Shown: in pieces, positions 1 through 8,830 of the stretch | Layout of the letters: each line of letters opens with the position of its first letter | Position numbering within the stretch: the first letter of the stretch is position 1 | The notes under the pieces: generated by a model | Seen by the model: the letters and a program-made list of their open reading frames with translations, nothing else | Told to the model about the DNA's origin: nothing | Database searches by the model: none | Position numbers and translations under genes: made by a program | Source of the DNA: Aurantiochytrium sp. KH105 | Taxonomy: Eukaryota > Sar > Bigyra > Thraustochytrida > Thraustochytriidae | Assembly: GCA_003116975.1 (NCBI GenBank) | Contig: BGKB01000313.1 | Coordinates: 1-21,956, forward strand | Length of the DNA: 21,956 nt | Reading direction: 5' to 3'

Positions 1-3000
1 TAAAGAACGAGTCGCTGCAGTCGCTACAGTAAGTCATTGCGACAAAGTGAAAGTGGAGCCAGAAGCCCAAGAAGCAACAAGAGCTGACCACAGCTCACGT
101 ACGCACGCACGCATTGGGTGCGACGGGATGCAACCCTTGGCGCGATTTCGAGCACATTCTGGCGCTCCATGTTATGACGAGCGCAGTCTTTTTAACAACA
201 ACATCGGCCACGAGGGCACTACGGCGCTGGCGAACGCACTCGCAAACAATGAGTCGCTGCAGACGCTACTGTAAGTCATTGCGACAAAGTAAAAGTGGGG
301 CCAGAAGCTCAAAAAGCAACAAGAGCTGACCACAACTCACGTACGTACGCACACATGGGATGCGACGGAATGCAACCCTTGGCGCGATTTCGTTCATCTT
401 GGCGTCTCATGCTATGGCGAGCGCAGTCTTCGGGAGAACGATATCGGCCACGAGGGCTTGACGGCGCTGGCAAACGCACTCGCAGAAAACAAAACATTAC
501 AAACGCTCGAGTAAGTTCCAAAGAGGACCCACAACCCGCATCAAATTCCTTCTTCTGACATTAAAAAAATACAGCATTAGCCGCCGACATCCTGCTATCA
601 AAGCCGCTCTCGACCGCAATCGAGCTCTGTACGAACAGAGTCAGACGCCTCTTATGCAGGCGTGCAAGAACGGTGACATCTCGGAGGCAGAAAACTTGGT
701 CGTCAACGGGGCCCGAATCGACGCGCGGGACACTCTAGGCCAAACAGCGCTGTTCTACGCCTGCACAGCCAGGGATAAGAACATCGCTCTTATGGTAGCC
801 AAGTTTATTTTCAAGCACAGCGTAGGTCTTTCGAGCGAGTCTCTTGGAATAAGGAAGGCAATTGGGAATGCTTCTTCCGAGGAACATATGAAGCTGTCTG
901 CCTTCCTTCTTTTTGTACACTCGTTACCGTTAGCGCAGCTGCAAACCAACGCACTGCGAGAGATGGTTGTCAAGCTTTACGAGCAGGGCGTGCAGACATT
1001 GAAAAAGATTCGCAGTCTTACTTCCGCCCAGCTTGAGAAACTGGGGATAGCAAGCTTGCAAGACCGCCGTGCATTGCTGCAAGTGTTTGTAGGTCCTGGG
1101 CAAACGAGCAAGCTCGAGATTCTTGCCGCGGAGCTTTCCAATGCCCGGGCAAAGCGCAGCGAGGAAAAGGCTGAACTCCATCATCCAATGCTGCGCGATT
1201 TCTTTGCCGAGCAGCTCTCACGCGAAAACCCGATTGCCAATGTTGCAAACTTTGACTCGCAGCAAGCAACTGTATCTGGGAAAGAGCAAGCGCTCGCCAC
1301 ACTGCAGGAAGCCGTCAAGACAGACCCAGAAAAGATCCATGAACGGAACCAGATGCGGCGCGACCTTATCGCGTATATTCGAGAGACTCTCGCAAAGAGT
1401 TCGCAAATCAAGCTTCATGAGCTTGAAGATGATGCAAACGATGTGGCCGATACTTGTCGCAAGCTCTGGCGAGACATCCTGGGTGAACCGGCAAACGTCG
1501 ACGATGCAGCGGAGCTAGTGACCTTTGGACAAGTACAGGAGACGACTCGAACCATGATGGAGGCCATCAAGGCGTGGGAGGCTCGCCATGATACGATTGC
1601 TGCACGCGAGCGCACCACTGCAGCTCTCAACGCACTAGAAGAGAGCACGAGGCGCCTTGGCATTCAGCCTACATTCTTCATGACACTGACTTATCCCGAG
1701 AGATCCCAGGAGTTGGTATTGGAACTTCAGGATGTGCACCAAGCATTTGTTGCGGAACTCAACGCCTTGTCGAAAGGCAATCCCATGGCAGATGCCCCGC
1801 TCGACAAAGTGCGACGTGCGTTGGCCTGCATGTTCACGTTTTACACTCGTACGATTTCGAGCGTGGTCTCGCGCGTAAAGGACCTTGGGCATTTGCTCTC
1901 TCGCCTCACGTCTGGACTTACCGAGCCAAACACCGAGGGGGCAGAGCTTCTTCTCAAGAGCCTCAGAAACAAGACGAGAAAGCGCAAGCGTCTTGCTTTC
2001 GAACTCGACGACGCCCGCGAGGATGCCAGAGGTGGTGACGAGGAAGCTCAAGCGAGAATCGCTGACCTGGAGCAAGAGCTTGCTCAAACCGGAAGTGTTG
2101 ACAAACTCGACAGCGAGCTGCGCAACAAGCGAGCTCGCTTGTTGCGTCACGCAGAAGAGCACTACCCTGAGCTGCTCCGGAACCAAGAGTGGCTGAAGCG
2201 CCTGGGTGTGGGCGACGACGGGGCACCGCTGGAGCTGTCCAAGCTGGGCTTATGGCGGACGACGGCTCGTCGCGAGCACTTTGTCACTCTCAAGGAGCTT
2301 GCGTCCAAGCCTGGCAAGTCTGTGCAAAAAGTGCGTGGCCCCGATGGCCGCGATCTCGTGCTCAAGGTGTTTCATCTCGCCAGCGAGGCGTGGAGCAGTC
2401 GCTTTTACCATCAAGTTGCGGCCCTTGCCCAGATTCAATCGGCCTACGTTGTCCAGATTCAGGGCGCCTTCATGCAGGATGCGCATCATGGCTGCATTCT
2501 GATGCCGTTTTATTCGGGTGGCGACCTCGCCACGTGGATTCGCGATCATTCGCACGCAGACTTGGCGACGCGTCTGCGCATCGCTATCGGTCTTCTGAGC
2601 GGGCTGCACGATCTGCATTCGCGAGGCTTCGTGCACTGCGATGTCAAGCCAGAAAATGTCTTTCTCGCAAAGGGTCTGTCGCCGGTGCTGGGCGACTTTG
2701 ATGGCGTGCAGACGCACAATGTGACCATGACGCAGCCGATGCAGGCCACCATCAAGTACATGGCGCCAGAACTCCGCAACGGAAATGTCGACAAGGTCGA
2801 GCCTGCCGTGGACATGTTTTCTGTGGGTGTGGTGCTCGCGGAGCTCTTTGACGGTTCAGAGGTGTCTGACGCAATTCAAGCACTCATTTCGTCTCTCCAA
2901 TCTGCTGATCCAACACAGCGACCCACTGCGCTTGAGGCCTTGCGTCACGAAGCCTTCCAGGCCGAGCCTATGAAGAAGGCCTCATGTGTCATTTGTCTCG

Positions 3001-3719
3001 ACGTTTATCCAGTCAGTGGAGGCGTCTCTTGCGCCGACGGCCACTTCACATGCAGAGAGTGCCTGAGCGAGTCGGTTCGCGCCGCGACTCAAGCTCAGGC
3101 TCACGTCAACGTACGACGGGATGGAAGCATGTGCTGTGTCGCGCCCGACTGTGAACTCCTTGTTTCTGGTCGAGCCATTGCATCCGCGGTTCCAGACGAG
3201 GACTTTGCAGCATTACTCGACATTGTGCGCGCGCACTTTGAGCGAGACGCTGCAGCCGAACAAGAGCGTCAGCTTCGTGACCGCGTTGACGCAGCGCTCC
3301 GCGAACATGGATTGGACCGGACGACGCAGAATCACATTCGCGCCATTCAAGATGAGGTCCTTGCCATGTCGTGTCCGCGCTGCTCGACAGTCTTTGCTGA
3401 CTTTGATGGCTGTTGTGCTCTCAAATGTGGCGCTTGCTCATGCTACTTTTGTGCATGGTGTCTGCAGGACACAGGCAATGACGCAGATGCTTGTCATGAG
3501 CACGTTGCCACATGCGCGTCAAAGCCTGCTGGCGAAGAAGACCCATTCTTTAGCGATTTTGCTGTTGTAAAGCAAGCGTGGGCTCGGCTTCGTGCGCAAC
3601 GTCTTCGTCACTACATGGCGGAAAAGATCGAAGACGCAGACGTGCGTGCCCACGTTCAGCAGAGACTGCGCCCTCTCCTCACGCCGGATATTGTCGGCGA
3701 CAATTTTAGGTTCGAATAA
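1..3719 (+). CDS. LRR-ankyrin-kinase-RBR-like fusion protein, 5' partial, four visible exons
   Basis: Visible structure is join(1..28, 187..270, 427..510, 575..3719); the true start is left of the window. Exons 2 and 3 are each exactly 84 nt and encode one 28-residue NLR/RNase-inhibitor-type leucine-rich repeat (NIGHEGTTALANALANNESL). All junctions are GT-AG with the same phase. The last exon stays open upstream of the ATG at 654, so that ATG is internal. Counting from Met-654: ankyrin repeat ~1-55; SAM-like segment ~110-145 (LTSAQLEKLGI); coiled coil ~160-530; protein kinase ~545-770 with Lys571, HCDVKPEN from 661, DFD instead of DFG at 681-683, and YMAPEL; RING1-like module from Cys778; RING2-like module from Cys907 (CPRC, then GCC where the RBR catalytic Cys sits). 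A canonical IBR is not apparent between them. The glycine-rich loop is degenerate. A role as a sensor-type kinase/ubiquitin ligase is inferred from domains only. Confidence 0.85.
29..186 (+). other. Intron 1 of the LRR-kinase-RBR gene
   Basis: A 158-nt GT-AG intron begins GTAAGTCATT and ends GAGCGCAG. Removing it joins the partial LRR exon 1-28 to exon 187-270 and keeps the leucine-rich-repeat frame (...ESLQSL then LFNNNIGHEG). It is closely similar along its length to intron 2. Confidence 0.8.
187..270 (+). other. 84-nt exon encoding one 28-residue leucine-rich repeat
   Basis: The exon runs from just after GCGCAG to just before GTAAGT, exactly 28 codons in total with one base borrowed at the start and two lent at the end. 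It encodes one LRR unit (IGHEGTTALANALANNESLQ) of the NLR/RNase inhibitor type. The next exon has the same length and phase. Confidence 0.8.
271..426 (+). other. Intron 2 of the LRR-kinase-RBR gene
   Basis: A 156-nt GT-AG intron with the same first 20 nt as intron 1 and the same 3' end (GAGCGCAG). The two introns align almost end to end, with scattered substitutions and a net 2-nt length difference. Confidence 0.8.
427..510 (+). other. 84-nt exon encoding one 28-residue leucine-rich repeat
   Basis: Third visible LRR exon, same length and phase as 187-270, encoding an LRR containing ENDIGHEGLTALANALAENK. It is followed by GTAAGT. Confidence 0.8.
511..574 (+). other. Intron 3 of the LRR-kinase-RBR gene
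   Basis: A 64-nt intron, GTAAGT to ATACAG, unlike introns 1 and 2 in length and sequence. Splicing it joins the last LRR exon to the large 3' exon in frame; translation continues as DISRRHPAIKAALDRN and then into the ankyrin repeat before reaching the internal ATG at 654. Confidence 0.75.
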
Positions 3720-5588
3720 TAGATGCCGAGAATGTGCTTGCATTAAATGGAATCGATTTGATGGGTCGCATTTTGTTGCCTTGTCTGAGTCTCGCCATTT
3801 TGTGGGCTCAACCTTCTGATGATGATTTCGACGGATTGGAGCAAAGAGTTCTTGCATCGCTTGCTCGCACGTTCGGACGGGCTTTGTGTGTGAGCGTACA
3901 GATAGGCCTTTGTATGCAAGTCTTGTCATCTTTATCCCTTTCGTAAGCGCTTGATGGCACAAGGAGAAGAGTCTGACACCACTCACTAGTAGCATGCAGA
4001 AGGTGCGTTATCCCCATTCCTACTTGGTTTTTTCAAGTTGCTATGCATGGCTCAGTTCTCGAAACGCGTATCGTGCCCGAGCGTTTCTCGATCGATTAGT
4101 CAGATTCTGACATGGCCCTCAAAACCGAATGCCAGCGCCTCTTTCTCGTCCTCGTGCTCGTGCAGCGCGCTGCTGATCCTCAAACCTGGCAGAGCCACTC
4201 TGTTGTCTAGAGTGCCCCAGCGCCCGGTACGGGCAGCTAGCTTCCTGGGAGGGGTGCGCGTGAAGGCAGGATCAGGGGTGCGCAGAAGGGTGTGTGCTGG
4301 GGGTGTGCGCTTGCGCTCAGGCTTTCCAACCGCCCGACCGAGGTCGCCAGCCAGCCAGCAGAAACACAGACGCAAAAGTTTGCTGTTCCGTCGTTGGACG
4401 CCAGCGTCGCGCGCAAGAAAAGGGCAGAGAAGAGAAGAGGAGGGATGCGGTGGCGAGGGTCGTTTCAAGAAGAGCGTGCGCGATGACCCCGGCGACCCTG
4501 TGTATACGTTCACGGAAAGGGAAAAGAGGTCAAGTATTGGCCCACGCACGTGCTTGTTTGGCCATGAAAGGTGAGCTGAGAAAGAGCACGTCAAGAGGCC
4601 ATTGCCGTCCTCGATGTCTACGATTCAGTTCCACTGGATGCAATTAACCACTCTCACGACAGTCTCTCTGCCGGTCAGAGCGCGTTTCGCTTGCGTGCAA
4701 GCCTGAATGAGCCTGCAGCGCAAAAAGACTGACCAAGCTTAATCTTGCCAGCTCTGCTACCAGGAAACTCGGCTTCTTCGTCATGTCAAAGAGCCCGAGG
4801 GTGCAACGTCGATTTCTCAAACAACAAGGGGCTCCACGAACGGTGCCTCCACGCCCACCCGTTTTTGAAAGCATCTCGCTTCGTTCGCCTCTTTTTCTTC
4901 TCTTCGCTGTGACTGCTCATTCAAGACCGTGGCCCTGTGGCTCTTTTTCTCTGCGGGCTCTTTGCATAATTTCGCAAAGCAAAAGTCCTCACTGCATCCT
5001 CATCCGCGCCAGCTTCTCGAAGGCATTCTGGCGAGAAGTTCAACGCGCGAGCTTGCGTCCATTTTGTACTTGCAGTCTTGAAAGGCATGGCTTGCTCGTA
5101 AAGCGCGCCAGACGTATCATTCAAGCGGGCTTGTACCCAATGTGCGCGCGCGTGATTGACTGCTCTGTCCCGCCAAAAGCCGCAGCAGCGGACGAGAAGT
5201 TGTCTTTGACCGGCACTGCTCAAGTGCCATGGTCTTCTCGCCCTGCACTTTGCCCGCTTCAACCCGTTATCTAAACAGGGCAAAACAGCATCTCGAGAGC
5301 GACTCTAGTAAGGTATTCATCAACGTTCTCTCCAAACCCCAACGGACCGCGACGTCTCGTCCTGTCGTGCTCTTCAGCGGTTGCCACGATCCTGTGGCCA
5401 GCGATCCAAAAACCCCTTGTTTTTTCTTTTCTTTTTTTGCTTGCCCGCTTGGGGCTACCATTGTCGCGCTGCGGCGTGACCTTTACACCGTCTCGCTCTC
5501 CCTCGTCCTCTTCTGCCCGTGCCGACTGCCGCCCTCGAGCCAGACCCGCGCGCCTCGCCCACGCCGCGGCGTCGCGCGCGCAGGTTGG
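3720..5588. other. Intergenic stretch with no supported gene
   Basis: This 1.9-kb stretch follows the stop of the LRR-kinase-RBR gene. Open frames of up to ~178 codons exist on both strands around 4038-5280. They overlap each other, show no domain, and have low-complexity Arg/Pro/Ser-rich composition, so I treat them as chance. I see no RNA gene or clear repeat. Confidence 0.5.
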
Positions 5589-5933
5589 CAAGCAATTACA
5601 AACTCACCAACCTCGTCAAGAATGGCGACCTCGCCGGCGTGCAGCGCGCCGAACCTGCCCTGCTCAACGCGGCGGTGACGACACGGGGAGCCACTCCGCT
5701 CATGTACGCTCTTCACAAAGACCCCGGGGGCCAGCCCGCCATCGCGCAGTGGCTCATCTAACGCGACGCAAAGCTTGACCTGCAGCACCACGAGGGAGGG
5801 ACCGCGCTCATGTGGGCGTGCCGCCACGACCAGGCCGACACGGCCTAGTTGCTCATTGAGCGCGGCTGGCTCACAAATTTGAGTCGTCGAACAGCGCAAG
5901 ATGGCCTTTTCAGCTCACGGGCCTCCATGAACC

Positions 5934-5934
<1 letters not shown>
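5589..5934 (+). pseudogene. Decayed ankyrin-repeat coding relic with two in-frame stops
   Basis: Translation from about 5589 gives an ankyrin-type sequence (NYKLTNLVKNGDL, then ATPLMYALHKD, KLDLQHHEGGTALMWACR and LLIERGW). The single frame is interrupted by TAA at 5759-5761 and TAG at 5846-5848, and ankyrin homology continues after each stop, which points to nonsense decay. No ATG opens this frame upstream. A CAG splice-acceptor-like site lies at ~5581-5583, so this may be an internal exon of a dead gene. The PLM.A motif resembles the ankyrin repeat at the start of the gene 1 last exon. It probably belongs to the same dead copy as the zinc-module relic at 6016-7066, but no kinase sequence lies between them. 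Confidence 0.65.

Positions 5935-5964
<30 letters not shown>
5935..5964 (+). repeat. (CAG)10 trinucleotide repeat
   Basis: Ten uninterrupted CAG units at the end of the ankyrin relic. In the relic's frame they would read as poly-Ser (AGC). A shorter run of seven CAG units lies at 7943-7963. Confidence 0.95.
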
Positions 5965-5965
<1 letters not shown>

Positions 5966-6015
5966 TCGCAAACACACTCGCGTTCTGGATCACCAATCCT
6001 CTTGTGACTCACTCG

Positions 6016-6632
6016 CGTCGCCGGCACCCCGGCCGGAAACACATCTTCGCGCCTTTGCGCTCATGGTCTTCGTTGAATGTTGGCTCAATCAGTCTCCGCA
6101 CCGCTCCGCGCGTCAAGGCGCTACGGCAAGGCTTACCCCGAGAGCGCACGTCAAGGTGCTCCGGGATGGAAGCATGTGCTGTGTCACGCCAGACTGCGAA
6201 CTCCTCATTCCTGGACGCACAGTTAGTTGCAGCCGCGGTTCCAAACGAGGATTTTGAAGTTCTGCTCGATATTTTTCGCACGCATTTTGAGCGAGACGCC
6301 GCAGCCGAGCAAGAGCGTCAGCTNCGTCGCCGGCACCCCGGCCGGAAACACATCTTCGCGCCTTTGCGCTCATGGTCTTCGTTGAATGTTGGCTCAATCA
6401 GTCTCCGCACCGCTCCGCGCGTCAAGGCGCTACGGCAAGGCTTACCCCGAGAGCGCACGTCAAGGTGCTCCGGGATGGAAGCATGTGCTGTGTCACGCCA
6501 GACTGCGAACTCCTCATTCCTGGACGCACAGTTAGTTGCAGCCGCGGTTCCAAACGAGGATTTTGAAGTTCTGCTCGATATTTTTCGCACGCATTTTGAG
6601 CGAGACGCCGCAGCCGAGCAAGAGCGTCAGCT
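6016..6632 (+). repeat. Perfect 309-nt-period tandem duplication with an N at the junction
   Basis: 6016-6323 and 6325-6632 appear identical by eye over all 308 nt, separated only by the single ambiguous base N at 6324. The duplicated unit spans the start of the RBR relic. Perfect identity plus an N at the join suggests an assembly artefact (failed overlap merge) at least as strongly as a real duplication. Confidence 0.9.
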
Positions 6633-7066
6633 TCAGCTCCGGCTTGACGCAGCGCTCCGCGAACACGGGCTGGACCCGACGACGCAGAACCACATTCGCG
6701 CGCCATTCAAAATGAGGTCTTGAACGTATCACGGCGGTCTTTGCTGACTTGGTGGCTGCTGTGCTCTTAGATGTGGCGCTTGCTCATGCTACTTTTGTGC
6801 ATGGTGTCTGCAGGACACAGGCAATGACGCAGACGCTTGTCATCAGCACGTTGCAACATGCGCGTCAAAACCTGCTGGCGAAGAAGACTCATTCTTTAGC
6901 GATTTTGCTGTTGTACAGCAAGCGTCGGATCGGCTTTGTGCACAACATCTTCATCGCTACATGTCGGAAAAGATCGAAGACGCAGGCATACGTGCCCTCG
7001 TTCAGCAGAGACTGCGCCCTCTCCTCACGCCGGATATTGTCGGCGACAATTTTACTCTTTCCTAAA
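6016..7066 (+). pseudogene. Frameshifted partial copy of the zinc-module C-terminus of the LRR-kinase-RBR gene
   Basis: DNA matching 3100-3710 of gene 1 recurs here. Frame 3 reads VLRDGSMCCVTPDCELLIPGR (RING1 end) and then shifts: a net +4 nt relative to gene 1 around 6220 moves the homology into frame 1 (AVPNEDFEVLLDIFRTHFERD, later LDAALREHGLDPTTQNHIR). An extra GC dinucleotide near 6698-6702 shifts it again. The CPRC zinc ligands of the second module are deleted near 6730, and an in-frame TAG equivalent appears near 6767. The end is very close to gene 1: in the stretch ending GGCGACAATTTTA I find one difference in 64 nt. A recent, non-functional duplicate is the best reading. Confidence 0.8.
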
Positions 7067-7242
7067 ACATAGATACCAGTTTTCGCTTTGCTTCTTTTGT
7101 TCGACTTACATCTTTTCGTGAGGCCAGACGCTTCCTGACAACTATTACATAAGAATTCGTGCGCTTGCCCGGCGCCGCTGCGTGGCGCACAGCTTGGCAA
7201 TGATCATAGTTTTTTGGAAAGTGGCCAAATCTGGACTGGTAA

Positions 7243-7249
7243 TATATAA
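7243..7249 (+). promoter_or_regulatory. TATA-like element upstream of 5S copy 1
   Basis: TATATAA is centred about 26 nt before the 5S start. An equivalent element sits at nearly the same distance before copy 2, although the rest of the two upstream regions is largely different. External TATA elements at about -30 are known for 5S genes in fission yeast and plants. Confidence 0.55.
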
Positions 7250-7271
7250 GATCAAAACTCTCAATCATCCC

Positions 7272-7389
7272 ACATTCGATCATACCACGTGGGCAACTCC
7301 TCATCTCATTCGCACTGAGCAGAAAAGTCACGTAGGGCCGGGTTAGTAGTGTGATAGGGGACTGCACGCGAAGCCCCGGTGTTGAATGT
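7272..7389 (+). rRNA. 5S ribosomal RNA gene, copy 1
   Basis: This 118-nt sequence has the conserved eukaryotic 5S landmarks: GATCATACCACG near the 5' end, the central GGGCCGGGTTAGTA block, and CCCCGGTGTTG near the 3' end. The termini ACATTC and GAATGT pair as helix I, and CCGGG near the middle pairs with CCCGG near the end. RNA polymerase III transcription is expected from the family, with internal control sequences in the GGGTTAGTA region. It differs from the copy at 12667-12784 at one position that I can see (C at 7374, T at 12769). It stands alone between a pseudogene and a protein gene; no 18S/28S sequence is in the window. Confidence 0.9.
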
Positions 7390-7397
7390 TTTTTTTT
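7389..7397 (+). terminator. Pol III T-run terminator of 5S copy 1
   Basis: Nine T residues directly at the 3' end of the 5S sequence, as expected for RNA polymerase III termination. Longer T-rich sequence follows. Confidence 0.75.
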
Positions 7398-8830
7398 CCT
7401 TTTTTTTTTTTCCAGTTTGCCTCGTCCAGTTATGATGGTCATTTTTTTTTTTTTTCCGATTTCTAGGGTCCTAGCGAGTCCTAGTCAATAAATTCTCTTC
7501 TTCCCCTTCTTACTGGATTCTCGCGTTGAGCACGTATACTTGGCCGGTTCACGCGAGCAGCAGCGAACAGCCACACGAGCCATGGCAGATGCAGCAGCAG
7601 CAGCCAGCTGACAGCGGATTCTGTCCCGTTCACGGGCTCTCCGGACCTGGCAAGACGTATACTTTCTACCTTCAATCCCCCCCCCCCCTCAATCCTTGCT
7701 CGCACTCAGAAGTTCGCGCCGCGAGCCGTCACGCTTCGTTGGTGTTGCCTGGCTCTTTTTGCTGCTCGTCGCCTGCTGGTGCTTGTTCAACATGAAGATG
7801 AGCCGGACCAGATCGTCGGCCAGGCGTCGTCTCGCTGCCATCTTCGCGGGCGCGCTGGGCACACCGCCAATGTCATCTACCAGCTACTAGCTGCGCTGCT
7901 TAGCCAAAGGCTGGCCTTTGCTTACCACGGCTTGCTTGGCTGCAGCAGCAGCAGCAGCAGCAGCTGGAGGCGGTGCGACGGCCCCAGGACGTGCGTCTCG
8001 GGGCGCTGGCAAGAACGCCGAGCGAGGGATGCAGCACTTGCGAGCCTTGCAAGGCTCTTCTCATTTCCTGCACATAGAAATGAGTGGAACCTGGTCCGTT
8101 ACTCACAACATCACCACACACGTGGCGCACGCCCAAGAATCGCTCCTGCGTCCCGACCACGCGGGCCGCGCCAGGGGCGCAGCCTTTTCAAGCTGGCGGG
8201 CCGCAGCTTTCGTGAAGTCGCCACCTGTCGAGCGAAGTCGCAGCACGAAGTCGCAGCACGAAGTCGTAGCTCGAAGTCGCAGCACGAAGTCGCAGCACGA
8301 AGTCGAGCAAAGTCGAAGGACCCTGTCGAGCTGTGGATCGTGGAGGTCACCGTTGCCATGAACGCACAAGCGGGTCGTGATCGCGCTGGTCCACGGGCCG
8401 CGCCGCTCCGTCGCTAACCCGAGATCGCTGGTCGTGCTGACAGGCGTACCAGTGACGCGACGGTGTAGAACCGTGAGCTCCAGCGTGAGTCCGGAAGATC
8501 GGGCAGGTAGTGATTCCTTCTTCAAGATTTCGGAACGTCATGATAAACGGTTCCAATCACTTTCCGTAGTACAATCTGGAGCCCGAGCCTTGGCCTCGGC
8601 CTGAGCCGAGGGTTGACCCAAGAGCCTACCGTGGTACCTTCAAATTGGTAGGTGCACGAAGCGTTGGTGCACGCGGCCTCGTAACACACGTTGCGAGCCA
8701 AGACCCTCGTTTCCCCCGCTCGAGTCTTGTAATGCAAGTAGCAGTAGCTCGCAGCTCGCAGCTCGCTGCCCGTCGGAGACCGTTTCGGCAGCAAATCCAG
8801 AACAAGCCGCAACGAATCAAAGCAAGCACC
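7398..8830. other. Intergenic stretch with simple repeats
   Basis: No gene is supported. It contains T-runs (7400-7412 area, 7443-7456), a C-run near 7678-7687, short CAG runs (7588 area and 7943-7963), the 13-bp minisatellite described separately, and a perfect 7-bp inverted repeat CCTCGGC/GCCGAGG with a CTGA loop at 8594-8611. The part next to 8831 is presumably promoter and 5' UTR of the G8 gene. The frame of that gene stays open back to 8645, with an alternative ATG at 8732 that I do not favour. Confidence 0.5.
8233..8309 (+). repeat. 13-bp minisatellite, about six units
   Basis: The unit CGAAGTCGCAGCA is repeated at 8233, 8246, 8259 (variant CGAAGTCGTAGCT), 8272 and 8285, with a degenerate sixth unit at 8298. 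Because 13 is not a multiple of three, each unit changes frame, which argues against coding. Confidence 0.95.

Larger units (their letters stand above)
1..510 (+). repeat. Tandemly duplicated LRR exon plus intron units (about 240 nt)
   Basis: The segment up to 186 (end of an LRR exon plus intron 1) is repeated as 187-426 (LRR exon plus intron 2), and a third LRR exon follows at 427-510. Both coding and intronic parts are conserved, so whole exon-intron cassettes were duplicated. More units probably lie left of the window. Confidence 0.8.

Noticed and set aside
654..656. ATG at 654 as the start of the kinase-RBR protein
   Set aside because: The frame is open upstream to a good splice acceptor at 574, the upstream sequence continues the ankyrin domain, and the LRR exons splice to it in frame.
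4038..4594. Overlapping open frames on both strands (178 and 164 codons)
   Set aside because: They are antisense to each other, Arg/Pro/Ser-rich and without any recognisable domain, which fits chance openness in GC-rich DNA.
6016..6723. 239-codon open frame as an expressed gene
   Set aside because: It mixes reading frames relative to the functional homolog, depends on the N-containing duplication, and ends before the second zinc module.
8233..8309. CRISPR-like array
   Set aside because: Units are 13 bp and contiguous with no spacers, in a eukaryotic setting; it is a minisatellite.
8645..8830. N-terminal extension of the G8 protein
   Set aside because: It begins at a non-ATG codon, and the ATG at 8732 would place a polar basic stretch before the clear signal peptide at 8831.
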